Shown one piece after another: positions 26,601 to 38,934 of a stretch of 64,000 nucleotides of DNA. The notes beneath the pieces were generated by a model, which did not search any database, had not been told where the DNA came from, and was given only the letters and a program-made list of their open reading frames with translations. Within the stretch, counting starts at the first letter, position 1, and every line of letters starts with the position of its first letter. The translations under genes and the position numbers were made by a program. Source of the stretch: Glandiceps talaboti (taxonomy: Eukaryota; Hemichordata; Enteropneusta; Spengelidae); the NCBI RefSeq assembly GCF_964340395.1, contig NC_135564.1:23603387-23667386 (forward strand), read 5' to 3'.

Positions 26601-27493
26601 TACAGGAGGCATTCAGTTTAAATCTGGTTTTATTTTATTATATATTTTGTGAGTGTCTAGTTCAGGTTTTCCATTGTTTTCCAAATGGTCACTGTGTTGT
26701 TTATTTCTTCCTATCAGATGTACAGCCATTACGGTGATTCATTACATTTTGTACATGTATATTGTCTTTTTAAGTTGATGTCAGTTTCCGCACCCACTAT
26801 TTCTTGCGAGACTTCTTAATTTTCGCTATTTTATTATTATTTTTCTTGAATATGTTTAGGGTTGGCATGAAAAACTAGGTACAGTTATGATGAAAATATG
26901 TGTAATTTTCTGATACATAGACAGGCCAGTAGTGGCCAAACTTATGCGACAAGCGTGAGAAAGACCCGAAGTGTACATGTAGATACAAATCTACAATTCA
27001 GCTGTTTTTGCCCCAACTATTGCGTGAGACATTTTTAAATCAATGCCTGCCTCTAGAATTTGAAGAATGAATGTGCAGCTTTGTGAAACACATAATCAAT
27101 CAAACTGGTATGTCTACGAATTTCATCCCATAGAACAACAAAATACACGACAAGACTATGTATGCATTTACCTAAAATACTATATAACTTGTTGGTGTCT
27201 TCAACCAGTTGTAAACTTCGAAATGGTCGGAAAATTTAGTCAAAAACATGTTGGATAGCTAGCAACTCTCCCTGAGTCACAGTGATTGTAAACTACTCGG
27301 AAATGGACAGGAAATGGTTATTTAGCTTAATGTATGCAAACACACATCGTACAATAAACATTTAGAGATCCTTTGATGTTCACCGCAGTTGCGTATCCTG
27401 TGGGTGGAGGAGGGTCTATGGTTGCTCTTGGCAATTGGTCGATCATTCAGGTTACAAATTTGAAAAAAAAAACTTCGTTGATGGCATATTTTT
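26601..27493. other. No recognisable feature
   Basis: Intronic DNA without a supportable exon or repeat. It ends at the T run before family B copy 2. Confidence 0.45.
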
Positions 27494-28289
27494 AGTCCCC
27501 GCGGACGAAGTCCGGAACGGGGACTTGTGGATTGGGTTCCATCTGTCCGTCCGTACGTACGTCCGTCCGTCCGCAGCTGTTTCTTGGAGATGCCTGGACC
27601 GATTTATTTCAAACTTGGTACAGGGGCAACATACTATGGCATACATATGCACGTCAATTTGTTTTATGATACGATCCAATATGGCCGCCTAGCAACCATT
27701 TTGTTTGCGAATTTTCCCTGTCTAAAGCCATAACTCAGACATGCTTTAACAGATCTCATTCAAAGTTGGTATTAGGACAGTGTTCTATGACATACATGTG
27801 CATATTCATTGTTGTCATGATACGATCCAATATGGCCGCCTAGCAGCCATTTTGTTTGTGAATTTTCATGTCCAAAGCCATAACTCAGACATGCTTGAAC
27901 AGATCTCATTCAAAGGACAGTGTTCTATGACATGCATGTGCATATCCATTTTCATTGTGATACGATCCAATATGGCTGCCTGGCAGCCATTTTGTTTGTG
28001 AATTTTCATGTCCAAAGCCATAACTGAGACAAGCTTGAACAGATCTCATTCAAAGTTGGTATTAGGACAGTGTTCTATGACATACATGTGTATATCCATT
28101 TTCGTCGTGATACGATCCAATATGGCTGCCTGGCAGCCATTTTGTTTGTGAATTTTCCATGTCTAAAGCCATAACTCAGACTCCATTTTCATCATGATAT
28201 GATCCCCCATACCCAACCAATCCTTTATTGTTGGAGGCATATTCCATGTCCAACAAGCACACACAACATATCATTATCAATGACTTGTT
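27494..28289 (+). mobile_element. Family B element, copy 2 (3' internal deletion)
   Basis: Same 5' two-tier hairpin, GTCC/GTAC-type microsatellite and about 150-bp units as copy 1, one of them shortened (AAAGTTGGTATTA missing after CTCATTCAAAG near 27910). Near the 3' end about 110 bp are missing between AACATAT and CATTATCAATGACTTGTT, so the complement of the 5' terminus is lost while the last hairpin and CTTGTT remain. It is preceded by TTTTT. Confidence 0.88.
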
Positions 28290-29810
28290 TCATTGTGAGT
28301 TACAGATTACAAAAATGTAGTCAGTGCTTTTGACAGAATATGGAGAACTTGGTTCAAAACTAGCTTCACGAGTTATGTAATGGGTCACAGTCTATTACAT
28401 ATCACCCATACTCTTGAGTTTCATACTCAGGGTTCTGCCAAGCTTGAGAGTAGTCGTCCCGGTCACTAATTGATATTCATGCTAATTTGCTTAATTTATA
28501 TTCATGAATAAATTAATTGTACACTCAAGTCAAAGTACATGGTGTATGATCAAAGTTGCTAACGAAAAAGTTAAAACCAACTTTTCTTTCTCTACAGATT
28601 TATAACTCTAATCTCAATTTTTTTTTCAATCACAGGTTTTGATTAGTTTTCTCAGAAAAGCTAAAGTTGTTTCAATCAAACTAAATATCCAAACCGTTTC
28701 AAAACTCTAAAAAGTTGCGTATACCCACACATACACATCTCGTCTAGATGAAATCTCCTGCTACATGAGACCTCGAGATAGTTTGTGACGTCACCACCTG
28801 CCATTTTGGAAATTACATGTATTCGTCGTCGGGCTATGTACGATGTCAAACTACTAACTAAAAGTGTTTTCAGAGTAAAATTGAACAGAAAACTAATGAT
28901 CGGACACAACGTCAACACTTTATAAAAAGGTATATGAGGCTGTTATACTTTTTTGACAACACTGAAGAATGCTAGTCGAAAGACTGCAGCATCGTGTTTG
29001 CCCTGTAATTCACACGTACTGTACATGATATCAATGTATAGCGTCAGCTGTTGTCAGTTCATACTTCGATACATGTACATGAACTTTGATGTCATTTTTG
29101 CCCTGATTCAGTGATTGGCATGCATGTAATGTAAATGAGTCACATTGTATTTTCCCGCCCAAATAAGAAACTTCACAAACACATGCATTCAGGGCTTGTT
29201 TGGGTGTTTTAAAATATAATTCTTGGTCGTTGGTATTGCTTGTAAATTTACAAAAAATAAGATGTTGATTACATGAGATTCTGTGCTAAAATCTAGCTTT
29301 CTTATCACCGGAAAATATGTCAGTGGCACAGTGTAATAAACATGAGGTTGACGGCCACATTGATTATTGCAAGTGTGAACTATAGTGATTTCTATTGGCC
29401 GTTTTTCATGGAATTATGAATTGAAACGACCAAAATCAAACAAAAACAATAAATATATGATGTAAAAGTTTAAAAAATTCTAATTTTGAAACATAGTGGC
29501 CATGATTCTGTAATTCGTACAGATGTCAATTTACCGAAAATTGAGTTAGCACTCACAGAACAAATCATGTAAAAGTCACTAAAACACTCTTCATGTTCAA
29601 ATTTTACATAACAACATACCCACCTTCATAAAAACGATAGTCGATAACCTAAAATGCTGCAATGACTGATAAAATCCTCTATTTCTTGAGCGAAAAAAAC
29701 TTCGTCAGGCTCGCCAACGGTCACTGCAGTGCACTGATAGCATCTCGGATTTGAAGGGAAATCTCATTAACATATTAAAATTCGTACCCCATTTAATAGC
29801 CTTTTTAGTA
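28290..29810. other. No recognisable feature
   Basis: About 1.5 kb of intronic DNA. I see no transposon end, tandem repeat or convincing exon. Confidence 0.45.
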
Positions 29811-29814
29811 GATG

Positions 29815-30535
29815 TACAAATTTTAGTGTAGGTACAATACTACTAGAACATGTACATTTGTAGGTATATTATTAGTACATGTATGTACAAACTTGTAGGT
29901 ACAATACTAGAACATGTACATTTGTAGGTATATTATTAGTACATGTATGTACAAACTTGTAGGTACAATACTAGAACATGTACATTTGTAGGTATATTGT
30001 TAGTACATGTAGAAATTTGTAGGTACAATACTAGTACATGTACATATTATTTAGTACATGTATGTACAAATGTGTAGGTACAATACTAGAACATGTACAT
30101 TTGTAGGTATATTATTAGTACATGTATGTACAAACTTGTAGGTACAATACTAGTACATGTACATTTGTAGGTATATTATTAGTACATGTATGTACAAACT
30201 TGTAGGTACAATACTAGAACATGTACATTTGTAGGTATATTAATATTATTATTGTTATGTATGTACAAACTTGTAGGTACAATACTAGAACATGTACATT
30301 ATTTTGTAGGTATATTATTAGTACATGTATGTACAAACTTGTAGGTACAATACTAAAACATGTACATTTGTAGGTATATTATTAGTACATGTATGTACAA
30401 ACTTGTAGGTACAATACTAGAACATGTACATTATTTTGTAGGTATATTAGTACATGTATGTACAAATGTGTAGGTACAATACTAGAACATGTACATTATT
30501 TTGTAGGTATATTATTAGTATTTAGTAAAAATGTA
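29815..30535 (+). repeat. 64-bp minisatellite
   Basis: About eleven units built on ACTTGTAGGTACAATACTAG and AACATGTACATTTGTAGGTA, each followed by TATTATTAGTACATGTATGT. The period is exactly 64 bp between 29891 and 29955. Each unit consists of two half units sharing TTGTAGGTA, one with CAATACTAGAACATG and one with TATTATTAGTACATG. Small insertions (ATTATT) and deletions vary the period to the right. Confidence 0.93.
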
Positions 30536-30539
30536 TGTA

Positions 30540-30905
30540 AATTTCCCTAGCAACAAGACTAGCCCATAGCAACAGCCAAATAATCACACATATTGCAAAG
30601 ATGACAACAGGAATAGAAAGACAAATGAATAAACATTCATAAAATGTATGCAAATGTGTCTAGCAACATGACCACGCCCATAGCAACAGCAAAATGATCA
30701 CATATATTACAAAGATAATATCAGGAATTCATACAGCCAAATTATAGCATATATCATAAAGATAGCAACATGGTTGGCTAGGCAACTGGATAGTCATTCA
30801 CCAAATGAACACTTATTGTTAGCATGGACTACCATATGGATAAACATTTTTAAAAACTGTACAGTTGTGCTACAACGCCATTGGCGGTATTTTTAATAGT
30901 TTATC
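30540..30905 (+). repeat. Dispersed repeat family C, 3' fragment
   Basis: Two to three tandem units with TCTAGCAACATGACCACGCC, CATAGCAACAGC and CATATATTACAAAGATAA, ending near GTGCTACAACGCCATTGG. It matches the 3' third of the family C copies at 17082 and 38935. Confidence 0.75.
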
Positions 30906-31595
30906 CTAAATAGGTACTCAAATAGCTCTTTTCAACACAAATGCTGAAAGAGTGTAGCAAAACAAATCTTCAACTTTCTGTAAAAAATTGCAGCAAATTT
31001 CAAGATGTTTCAAGACAGTTGTAGTGTTTACTACAAAATGAAATCCATTTTCAAAAGCTTCATTGCATCATTGCCATACCACTACCAAAACAAACAAAAG
31101 TCCAACACATAAGGGTGAAGATAACTTTGCCTTTATGCATAACAGCTGAGTAACCTGTCTCACTTCTGTTCTCCTCAGAGGAGAATTCTCCTGTCTTTGT
31201 AATTTCCCTATTTGGTGACTACTTCTTCAAAGTCAAAAGTGACACATTTGGTCAATCTATTGATATTCGCATACAGTTTTCTAGTTGACTTCTCATTAAA
31301 TTACCATTTAATTCCCGGATTTGAGAACTGCTGAAAATGATGGACTCGGTCTATATTCACGGTGACGCAAAATCATGCGTATTATACACAATGGAAATTA
31401 ATTTTACGCATATTTGATCGAACGATCTGTATCCTTTACGCAACGAATTTTGTTACAATTCCCATGTCCTCTCGACTGACGATACGGCATCGTACTGAGT
31501 GAGAGTCAATTGTTTTTATTTTGATACATAATATTATTATATATACAAGTTAAACCTCAGACCACTAACGAACTTGTACCCTGGCCCTGTTACAA
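30906..31595. other. No recognisable feature
   Basis: Intronic DNA between repeats; nothing supportable seen. Confidence 0.45.
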
Positions 31596-31599
31596 TCAA

Positions 31600-32010
31600 T
31601 GTAAAAAAAACACAACACTAAATGTTGCAATTTTTGTTGCCATTGTTGTGTCTAACTGGAAAATTACTAGTAGTATACAAACACAGCTGCACAGGTTCAA
31701 ATGGACACTCAACACGTCACGCTCCCACGTCAAAGAACTCACACTGTAAGACATGCCTAGCCATGGTATAGTTCTCTTCAGCATGTTCAGGTTTTATTTA
31801 CAAAAACAAAAATAGTCGGAGACGATACGGCATGGCACCTTCAGTTAGCACAGGTCTCTTTTGAAAGAAGACGAAACCGCTTCGTGTCACTTTGTACGTG
31901 GTAATGAAGTCAATAAAAAGAAAATGAAATAAAATGAATCAGAATACATAGTTTTCAAGAGGGACAGGTATCCGACAAAACTTTCTGCTACGACGACTCA
32001 CTAAGATTTT
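31600..32010. repeat. Dispersed repeat family D, copy 1
   Basis: Homologous, with indels, to 60285-60680. Shared words are TTTTTGTTGCCATTGTTGT, CACGCTCCCACGTCAAA, GTAAGACATG, GACGAAACC, and TTTTCAAGAGGGA followed by GACAAAACTTTCTGCTA. No coding recognised and the element type is unknown. Confidence 0.7.
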
Positions 32011-32469
32011 GAAAGGTCAAAGATTGTACTATGACGACACATGCAACATCCGAAATATTAAACTAAAGTAAAGGGAAGGGATAGAGGGGGAACTTAGTGT
32101 TCAACTTAAATACTGACGTAGCCATGGAAAATCTTACTTGCGTGTTTTTTATTAAGAGAAGCAATTCATAGACACAGTGACTTTAAAAACCATAGATTTT
32201 GTAATACATTTAGTGTACACGTAAAAACAGACCGTTCCGAGACTTTTGTCACGGCCCATCTACCCATGAACAGTGGACTTGCCCACAATGACACCACATG
32301 TTTATCTGTGTTGTCTTCAAGTGAAGCCTTCTCACCCGATATCTCTGTAAGTTCGATCGTAGTTCGATGGGTACGAAAATATTAGTCCATTTTCGTTTCG
32401 ATTACAATTCAATAGCTAAGGAACTAGAATGTACCATTTTGTTCATTTTAGTGAACATCAGGGATTCGT

Positions 32470-32710
32470 AGATAAGTGAACAAACATTCAAAAAATGTAT
32501 GCAAATATGTCTAGCAACATGACCACGCCCATAGCAACAGCAAATGATAGTGTATGTTGCAAAGATAACAACATGGTCGGATAGGCAACTGGATAGTCAT
32601 TCTGCAAATGAATACCTATGCCTAGCACGGATCAGCATGTGCATAAACATTGATAAAACTACAGTTGTGCTACAACACCATTGTTGCTATTTTTCCTTGT
32701 GTAAAAGACA
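32470..32710 (+). repeat. Dispersed repeat family C, second 3' fragment
   Basis: Contains AAAAAATGTATGCAAATATG, ACCACGCCCATAGCAACAGC and a terminal GTGCTACAACACCATTG. It matches the 3' end of family C. Confidence 0.75.
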
Positions 32711-33685
32711 TCACAAATCTTTTAAATAAAACGATCCAAAACATGGAATGTGACACTTTATGTTTGTCCCATTCAGAATGTCTGCGATCCAAGAATATAC
32801 TGTGGAAACAGAACAACATAAAACAGCTATAAATAAAGAAATGCTGCAGAGAGTATCTTTCTATCAGAAAGAAATCAATGAGAGGAATATGGTGAGGTAC
32901 ACACAAAATGATCTCACAAAAACTTTCCAGTATATTTAACTGTTTGCTTTATGGGAAATTATAATCATAATAGTCACTCTATCTATGAAACCTGTCAGAC
33001 AACAAAGTTATGCAAATACATCCCATTTGTATCAAACATAGTTTATACTATTAAATTTATTATAAGACATAAGTCCATAGTCACAATGTTTCACAATAGT
33101 TTTCCAAATTTACATCTTCAAGTTGCTCTTTTAGTGATCTAAGACTAACAATTTGCAAGTAAAATATTATACTAAAAGCCATAAAAAGTACAAATTCAGA
33201 AAATGCATACAATTGACAGGTATAGGAACTAGACGAGGTACATAAGGTAATCAAAGACACTACTAATTGACAGAAAACACTTCAATTTGGAGCACAAAAA
33301 AGTTGTAGTACTAGTAGGAAATTATGATTTTACTAAGGAATGTAGCAACCCAGAACATATATCGCACTGCACTGTAAAATTCCCACAATGCAGTACGATT
33401 TATACTCACGAGAGAATGGCCTGCGCACAACAGAGACATTCACGAACGCACTGCGCAGGCAAAAACTTCCAGCGTTCGATCACTGTGTGCATCAGCCTAA
33501 CCGAGGTCTAGTGTAAGGGTGACCGGTGATCAACACAGAGTTTTCAGTGCTGCTTTCGAAAGTGTAGAGTACGGACGTTTGTCGCATGTGTGCTACATTC
33601 ACTTATGAAAACTCTTTCACTCTGAAATTTTTATTGTAAGAATTTTATTTGTTGGTGTCGACAATTTGTATTTTAAATTAAAGTC
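32711..33685. other. No recognisable feature
   Basis: Intronic DNA. Short open frames on both strands have no recognisable domain. Confidence 0.4.
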
Positions 33686-33928
33686 ATGCCGAAGTTTTCC
33701 AAACGACAAAGGCAATCCCGTGAAGCAAGGATTCGTGGGCGTGAAGCCACGTCTTTTGCCCCAAGTTCGGGCAGTACATGCAGTAGTACTTCTACGGCCA
33801 TGATGGCCACATGTGGTGATACCGATCGAAATCCCGGGTCTGACGATCGCAAAATCGCGATCGGTCGTTCTTACTGTGGATCATCCACTATACTCGATCT
33901 TTTGTCTGAAGTGCCGGACAGAGCCTGA
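33686..33928 (+). CDS. Small unrecognised reading frame, basic N-terminus
   Basis: An 80-codon frame begins MPKFSKRQRQSREARIRGRE, strongly basic, and becomes serine/threonine-rich (SSGSTCSSTSTAM). It has a true ATG start and higher GC than its surroundings. The local words GATCGCAAAATCGCGATCGG form a short palindrome. The basic start is reminiscent of N-termini of transposon-encoded nuclear proteins and resembles in style the frame at 57666, but I recognise no domain. It may be a relic of a mobile element or chance. Confidence 0.25.
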   Translation: MPKFSKRQRQSREARIRGREATSFAPSSGSTCSSTSTAMMATCGDTDRNPGSDDRKIAIGRSYCGSSTILDLLSEVPDRA

Positions 33929-33929
33929 A

Positions 33930-34984
33930 GAGAGCTCTGCCATCGATTTGGATTTTGTCATCTGGAAGAGCATAGAAAATCCGATGTCAGAACTACATGC
34001 ACTTTTTGCGATGACAAATTAATGACAAATTAAGTACTGCATTTTGTATTTCAATATTGGAAAATACATCGGCTGTTTCAAATGCTATCTAGTCTGTGCA
34101 AACACATACCAAGTACCGTGTACTGTATACCATTGGAAAGCTTAGACCTTACTCTACAATAGTACGATCCGTAAAAATGAGCTCCTGGCTTTCTATTGGA
34201 ATAATAAATCTTGATTTTGAGGAAAATCCTTGATTTTTATGATTTTGTCTATTCTAAGAGAATAATTACATCGTAAACAACAAAATGATCGTACCTTGGC
34301 AGCCATTGCTCCTACCAGTTGACCCATAAGGCCCTTGCAGTGATTGAAGTGGATTTGGCGAAGTAGATAGCAAAAAATGTCCAAAAAAGGGTAAATTTGA
34401 CATTCTCATTTGCATATCAATAGTTTTGCAATGAAAAAACAGAGGAAGAATAGAAAAATATCGGAAAAATCATAAGAATCTCGGGTTTTCAAATATTTTA
34501 TTGTGAACGAGGCTGCAACCGAACCCTCTAAGTTATGGCTTATTCACTGAGAACACCCTGATTATATGAAATTTTAACACAGCGCCCTCGTTTGACAAAC
34601 CTAGGACATTCGTATTACGGAATCGTGATGCATTTAGGGATACATCGTTTACAGTGTATCGATCACACTGAGGATCAGAGAAACACCTTTGTTTCATTCT
34701 AATGTCATTCTATTTTGGTAACAATGTATCATTTTCACGTACCGTTCACGTGAGCTTGCATTTTAGGCAAAACGTGTAGGACAAATGGAGTGCATACAGA
34801 CCCCTTTCTTGTATTGCATTGTTTGATATTTGGCATTAGCCACCATGGCTAAAAGAGTGTTATTTTCATCAGCCACAAAAAAAAAATTATTACTAATAAT
34901 ATTAGCCACAGATTTTCCCCGACAGTAGGTTATAGTTATACAAATTGAATGAAAACTCTAACTGTAGGCCATACATGTATTTCA
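33930..34984. other. No recognisable feature
   Basis: Intronic DNA; nothing supportable apart from a poly-A/ATT stretch near 34880. Confidence 0.4.
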
Positions 34985-35620
34985 TTAAGTTATGTTCAAC
35001 ATTAAATATTGTCATTCAACACAACAGCACTCATTCTTTCATTGAAAACTACAACATAAACTGTGTTCAACCTAAATTCTGTGTTTTTACAGGACATGTA
35101 CATACATGTAGACATTAAAGCAACAGCATGACCCATCAGTGAAATACTACGTTTCACCTGGGTTTCAATAATCTCGTTGTAAAGCGTTACATTGCTTTTC
35201 TTCAATGTCTGCAGTAGTATAGCTAATGGTCCCACTGCATCCACCACTATATTTATGAATTGGGCAAGCGAGTCATATTGCTTTAAAGCCTGGGTTATGG
35301 AATTTTGCTCTCACTTATGTCTTGTCATTGTTGAGGCGAAGTACCTATCCACTTCCATCCATTTCATTGCGACTATATCCAAGATTAGATTCGCCTGAGA
35401 TATTGCTGAATGATGCTTTCTATAGCTTGTTTCTGAAAACTTTATCCAGGAACTCTCTTACTGACTCCTCTACTTTCCAACATTTATATGGACGATTGAA
35501 TTCATTCTCAGTTATGCCTATTTCTTTCAAAACCGATTTGGAATTACTGTATACGGAGTAGACTTCCTTATCGTCATCATTATCTGATGAATCTGACTGT
35601 GTTATCGCGGGAGAAGTCAT
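34985..35620 (-). pseudogene. Retroelement gag-like relic
   Basis: Read on the minus strand from 35620: an acidic start (SDSSDNDDDKEVYS), then VEESVREFLDKVFRNKL, then stops. In a shifted frame it continues ALKQYDSLAQFINIVVDAVG, then PLAILLQTLKKSN and RSISLMGHAVALM. The order (a FLxxVF block, then DAVGPL..LL, then a small helical LMGHA block) recalls the gag-like first protein of some invertebrate retroelements, DIRS-like ones among them. That comparison is from memory and moderately uncertain. At least two frame disruptions make it non-functional. No reverse transcriptase or recombinase lies beside it. Confidence 0.45.
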
Positions 35621-35664
35621 TTATTTGTTTATAAGGTGTCAATGGAGATAACAAAAGGGAAATT

Positions 35665-35825
35665 GAAAGTAAACTGCTGCTTGGCTGTGTACTACTGTTG
35701 TGAACAGAGAACTGCCACTTGACTGAGTACTACTGTTGTGAACAGAGAACTGCCACTTGACTGAGTACTACTGTTGTGAACAGAGAACTGCCACTTGGCT
35801 TTGTGCTACTGTTGTGAACAGAGAG
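35665..35825. repeat. 38-bp tandem repeat, four copies
   Basis: The word TGAACAGAGA recurs at 35701, 35739, 35777 and 35815, exactly 38 bp apart. Units contain CTGCCACTTGACTGAGTACT. It lies just upstream (minus-strand sense) of the gag-like relic. Confidence 0.95.
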
Positions 35826-36039
35826 CGATGCCTGTGACAGGTTGGGATGATTGATTTATGGGACTGAATCCATTATCTCATCCATGTCAATTGTCATCAT
35901 CAAGGTACAAATACATGTAAGCTTAATGCATTGTCAAGGCCTGTTGCTCGTGTGTGGAGGAAATGGAGCCCGCCATGCTGACTGTTATTTTCTTGTACGT
36001 CAGCATCCGTTCTGCGTGTGGCTGTGGAAATCCGGCCGT

Positions 36040-36306
36040 CTAATTCACTCCCCTGCTGACCGTCTGAGACTGGTGGGGGATGAGTATCTTTTCAAACATC
36101 TGGTTCTTCGATTCTTGCATCAAACATTGAGTTATATTATCCTCTCCATGAGTAGGATTATTCAAAGTCGGTATTGTTATAGTTGGATGAAGTCCAGAAC
36201 ATAGAATTGCATATTGTGAAACCACCTCAGGTGATGGTGATGGGTTTTCAGGTTCCAATATGCTAGGACTTTCGACTGGTTTGAGTGCCGGTCTGATACT
36301 AGGCAC
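36040..36306 (-). other. Proline-rich minus-strand frame, possibly part of the gag-like relic
   Basis: An 88-codon open frame without an assured ATG. It contains ALKPVESPSILEPENPSPSP and then a mixed region ending in IPHQSQTVSRGVN. It lies on the same strand and upstream of the gag-like relic, so it may be that protein's low-complexity N-terminal part. I recognise no domain. Confidence 0.2.
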
Positions 36307-36477
36307 AGGTCAGGTGTGGTTAGACATGGACACCCTTTGTAGCTGTGCTGCCTTCTTCGTTATAGTTAAGTTCCTCATTTGAAAGGTCCATTGTTCACGT
36401 ATATCAGATAGTTTGTTGCACTCTGAGTGCAACTTACGAAATGGCCACTGAAGAAGGAAAGGCTACCAGTGTTATTA

Positions 36478-36690
36478 GCTCCTCTGTCAGCGAAAGCTGA
36501 AAGCCTAGCTTTAGGTATAGGTTGTATAGAGTATAGAGAGTAGAGTGAATCATAGGTGTCCGTCAAACTTTTATATTTTCATTATCTTTTCCGAATGTGA
36601 CAGTCAGAATTCTTCGATAATTGGTATGCATGTTCCCTGGGGGGAGGCTATTCAGATTTGTTCATGCCAAGTTGATCTGTGCCATTTTCA
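36478..36690. repeat. Dispersed repeat family E, copy 1
   Basis: Near-identical over about 200 bp to 48995-49225. Shared words are TGTCAGCGAAAGCTGA, AGCTTTAGGTATAGGTTGTA, GTGTCCGTCAAACTTTTATA, TTCAGATTTGTTCATGCCAA and GTTGATCTGTGCCATTTTCA. Class unknown. Confidence 0.85.
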
Positions 36691-38700
36691 ATTTTTTATG
36701 ACTTTTTTTTTCATAAAATGTCATTTTCATCATCTCCTTGAAAACTTCTTGTCAGATTTCTTTGATATCTGGTGTGTTGATGCGCAGGGGGTAGCTTACT
36801 TAGATTTGTTAATTTCAATTCAGCACGTCTTCTTTTCTATTTTTTATGATTTTTTTTTTGTAATTAAAAAAAAAATGAATATGTTAATGAGCATTATGAC
36901 CGCCGCCATATTGGAAATCAGTCCACGAGACTTTAGGTAAACTGCAACTTTTCAAAAGACACTATTGAAGTCAAACAAGCAATGTAATATGTGCTGTAGT
37001 CTTAATTCTATGCATTGTGCGCCCAAATGACAAATATTTGTTTGAAACAGGGTTGTAAACTTCAAATCCAAATTCTCCACCCTCCTACAGAATGGTTCAT
37101 TCCAGTATACGCACCTCACGATCAAGTGATGAAGTCGTGCATGCCTGAACTGAAGTGTATGGGACGATTTTTGACAGAGTCAGTTGTCAATAAAAACGAT
37201 AATACTCTTTCTAAAATTATCACATTTTGAAAGGGAAAGTACTTTGTGGTTCATTTATGGAGTTTTGTTTTTGTACGATCAATATTGGTGGCAAAATTAC
37301 AGCGTCAAAATTACCGATGTGGTAATGCACGACAAGTGCCGTACGGCGACAATCCCAAGTACCCGGATGCACGAGGGACTAACCCGGAAGCAAGTCGTTG
37401 CCAGCCATACATTACAGTGGTAACATCATCCGAGAAATCGCTGCGTTCAGAATGTCATTATTCACAGAATTGTTTTTTTTTGAGTGAAAACCCGTCTTAA
37501 ATTGTATACTATAACTCTAACAAATGAAGACATGTCAAGTTATATTTTGAAAGTTGTATCGCTAGTTTGAGACGATTTCCTCACGTACTATCGAGGCTTG
37601 GACCTCCAGTTCAGTGGGAAGTTTAGCCAGTCCGATAATTCTTTCTGGTTTAGTTTACAACACTTTTGATCACACAGATTTTGTTTTTGTGATGAAAAGA
37701 AATTAAAAAAAGATCACTTCAACCATTGTGTTGTGTTTTCTTTATGAAAGGTAATCGAACATGAACGAGTGTTACCACTGTAACGTATGGCTGAGAATGA
37801 CTCTCTTCCGCCGTACGGAAACTAAGATGGCGATTAATACATTTCTTCCCTATATATATCTCCTACAACTAGTACAAGTTGAATGTTGTTGACTTGGTAA
37901 ATTTGTTAGAAAATTGAAATTCAAATTGCCTCAAAATTATTTTAGATCCCTAGTTTATTTCATTCATCATTAACATTTTCCAGGGTTAAAGCTGTAAGAC
38001 ACTGGAATTATTTATAGCCAACCTCAAAATCCTCTTTTTTTTCTTTTTCTTGTGTGCATTTCCCAGTCATTTTTTTTCTGAGATTTTGTGCAATTTTTCA
38101 TAACAGTAGATTTTTGTTATAAAATGGTGACTATGGTATAAAAGTACAATACATTACTTCTGTGTAAAATGTGTTTTATAGTGAGACATCATATGAAACC
38201 AGTAACCACTTTATTACATCGCTAAAACAAAACTGCATAGTGAAGAACTGAACCACTTCTACATGTCACCAAAAAAAAAAAAAAAAACCCCAAAAAACAG
38301 CGGAGCTATTCTGACCGATAGGTCGCTTGTTGAGAAAGAAGGAATGGTAAAAGTGTTTGCTTAACCGATCACTGGATAGTTCAAAGACAAGAACAAACAT
38401 GCTGTTACAGTGTTACACCCTTAGAGGACACAATGAAACTGCTTTAAAAAGGGAAACCAAATAAGAATGGCCTAACATCTGTTATATCTCAGGAGTACTC
38501 TTGAGATATAATTTGCTGATGGCCCACTCAGGCTACCACTGATTATGTGATGAGGATGGAAGATTTATGGACATGAAAGTACTTTGATAACACACATATT
38601 TCCAGTAGAGGAAATCTGTTTTCAGTTCAGGACTATAGGTCACAATCCTTGGGCTACCAATATCTGAAATGTACCCCACTACACATGCACCAAAGAAAAA
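36691..38700. other. No gene recognised; one spaced inverted repeat
   Basis: Intronic DNA with a 24-bp inverted pair at 37402-37425 and 37770-37793 (CAGCCATACATTACAGTGGT and its complement, one mismatch) enclosing 344 bp. GCCGTACGG words lie outside both arms. This may be a small foldback element. A poly-A run occurs near 38271-38287. Confidence 0.5.
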
Positions 38701-38704
38701 AGCT

Positions 38705-38718
38705 AATTTCGAGCCCTG
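38705..38718 (-). mobile_element. Solo transposon end (CAGGGCTCGAAATT type)
   Basis: AATTTCGAGCCCTG is the exact complement of the first 14 bases of the element at 56112-57593. No partner terminus was seen nearby, so this is a solo end or a truncated copy. Confidence 0.45.
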
Positions 38719-38934
38719 ATGATACATGTACATGTACGCTCATGGCAGTGTAGTACAGGTGTAGGAACACAGTTTGAATACAATCAATACAAAATGTTTC
38801 AATGTACCCAGTACATGTTATGGATTACTACAATATACATTCAATACATATATAGAAAAATCATGATTTTGATTCGAAAGTTTTCTACAAATGAACGTTT
38901 TCTGTCTAATTATTGTTAACGCAACTGAACTTTA

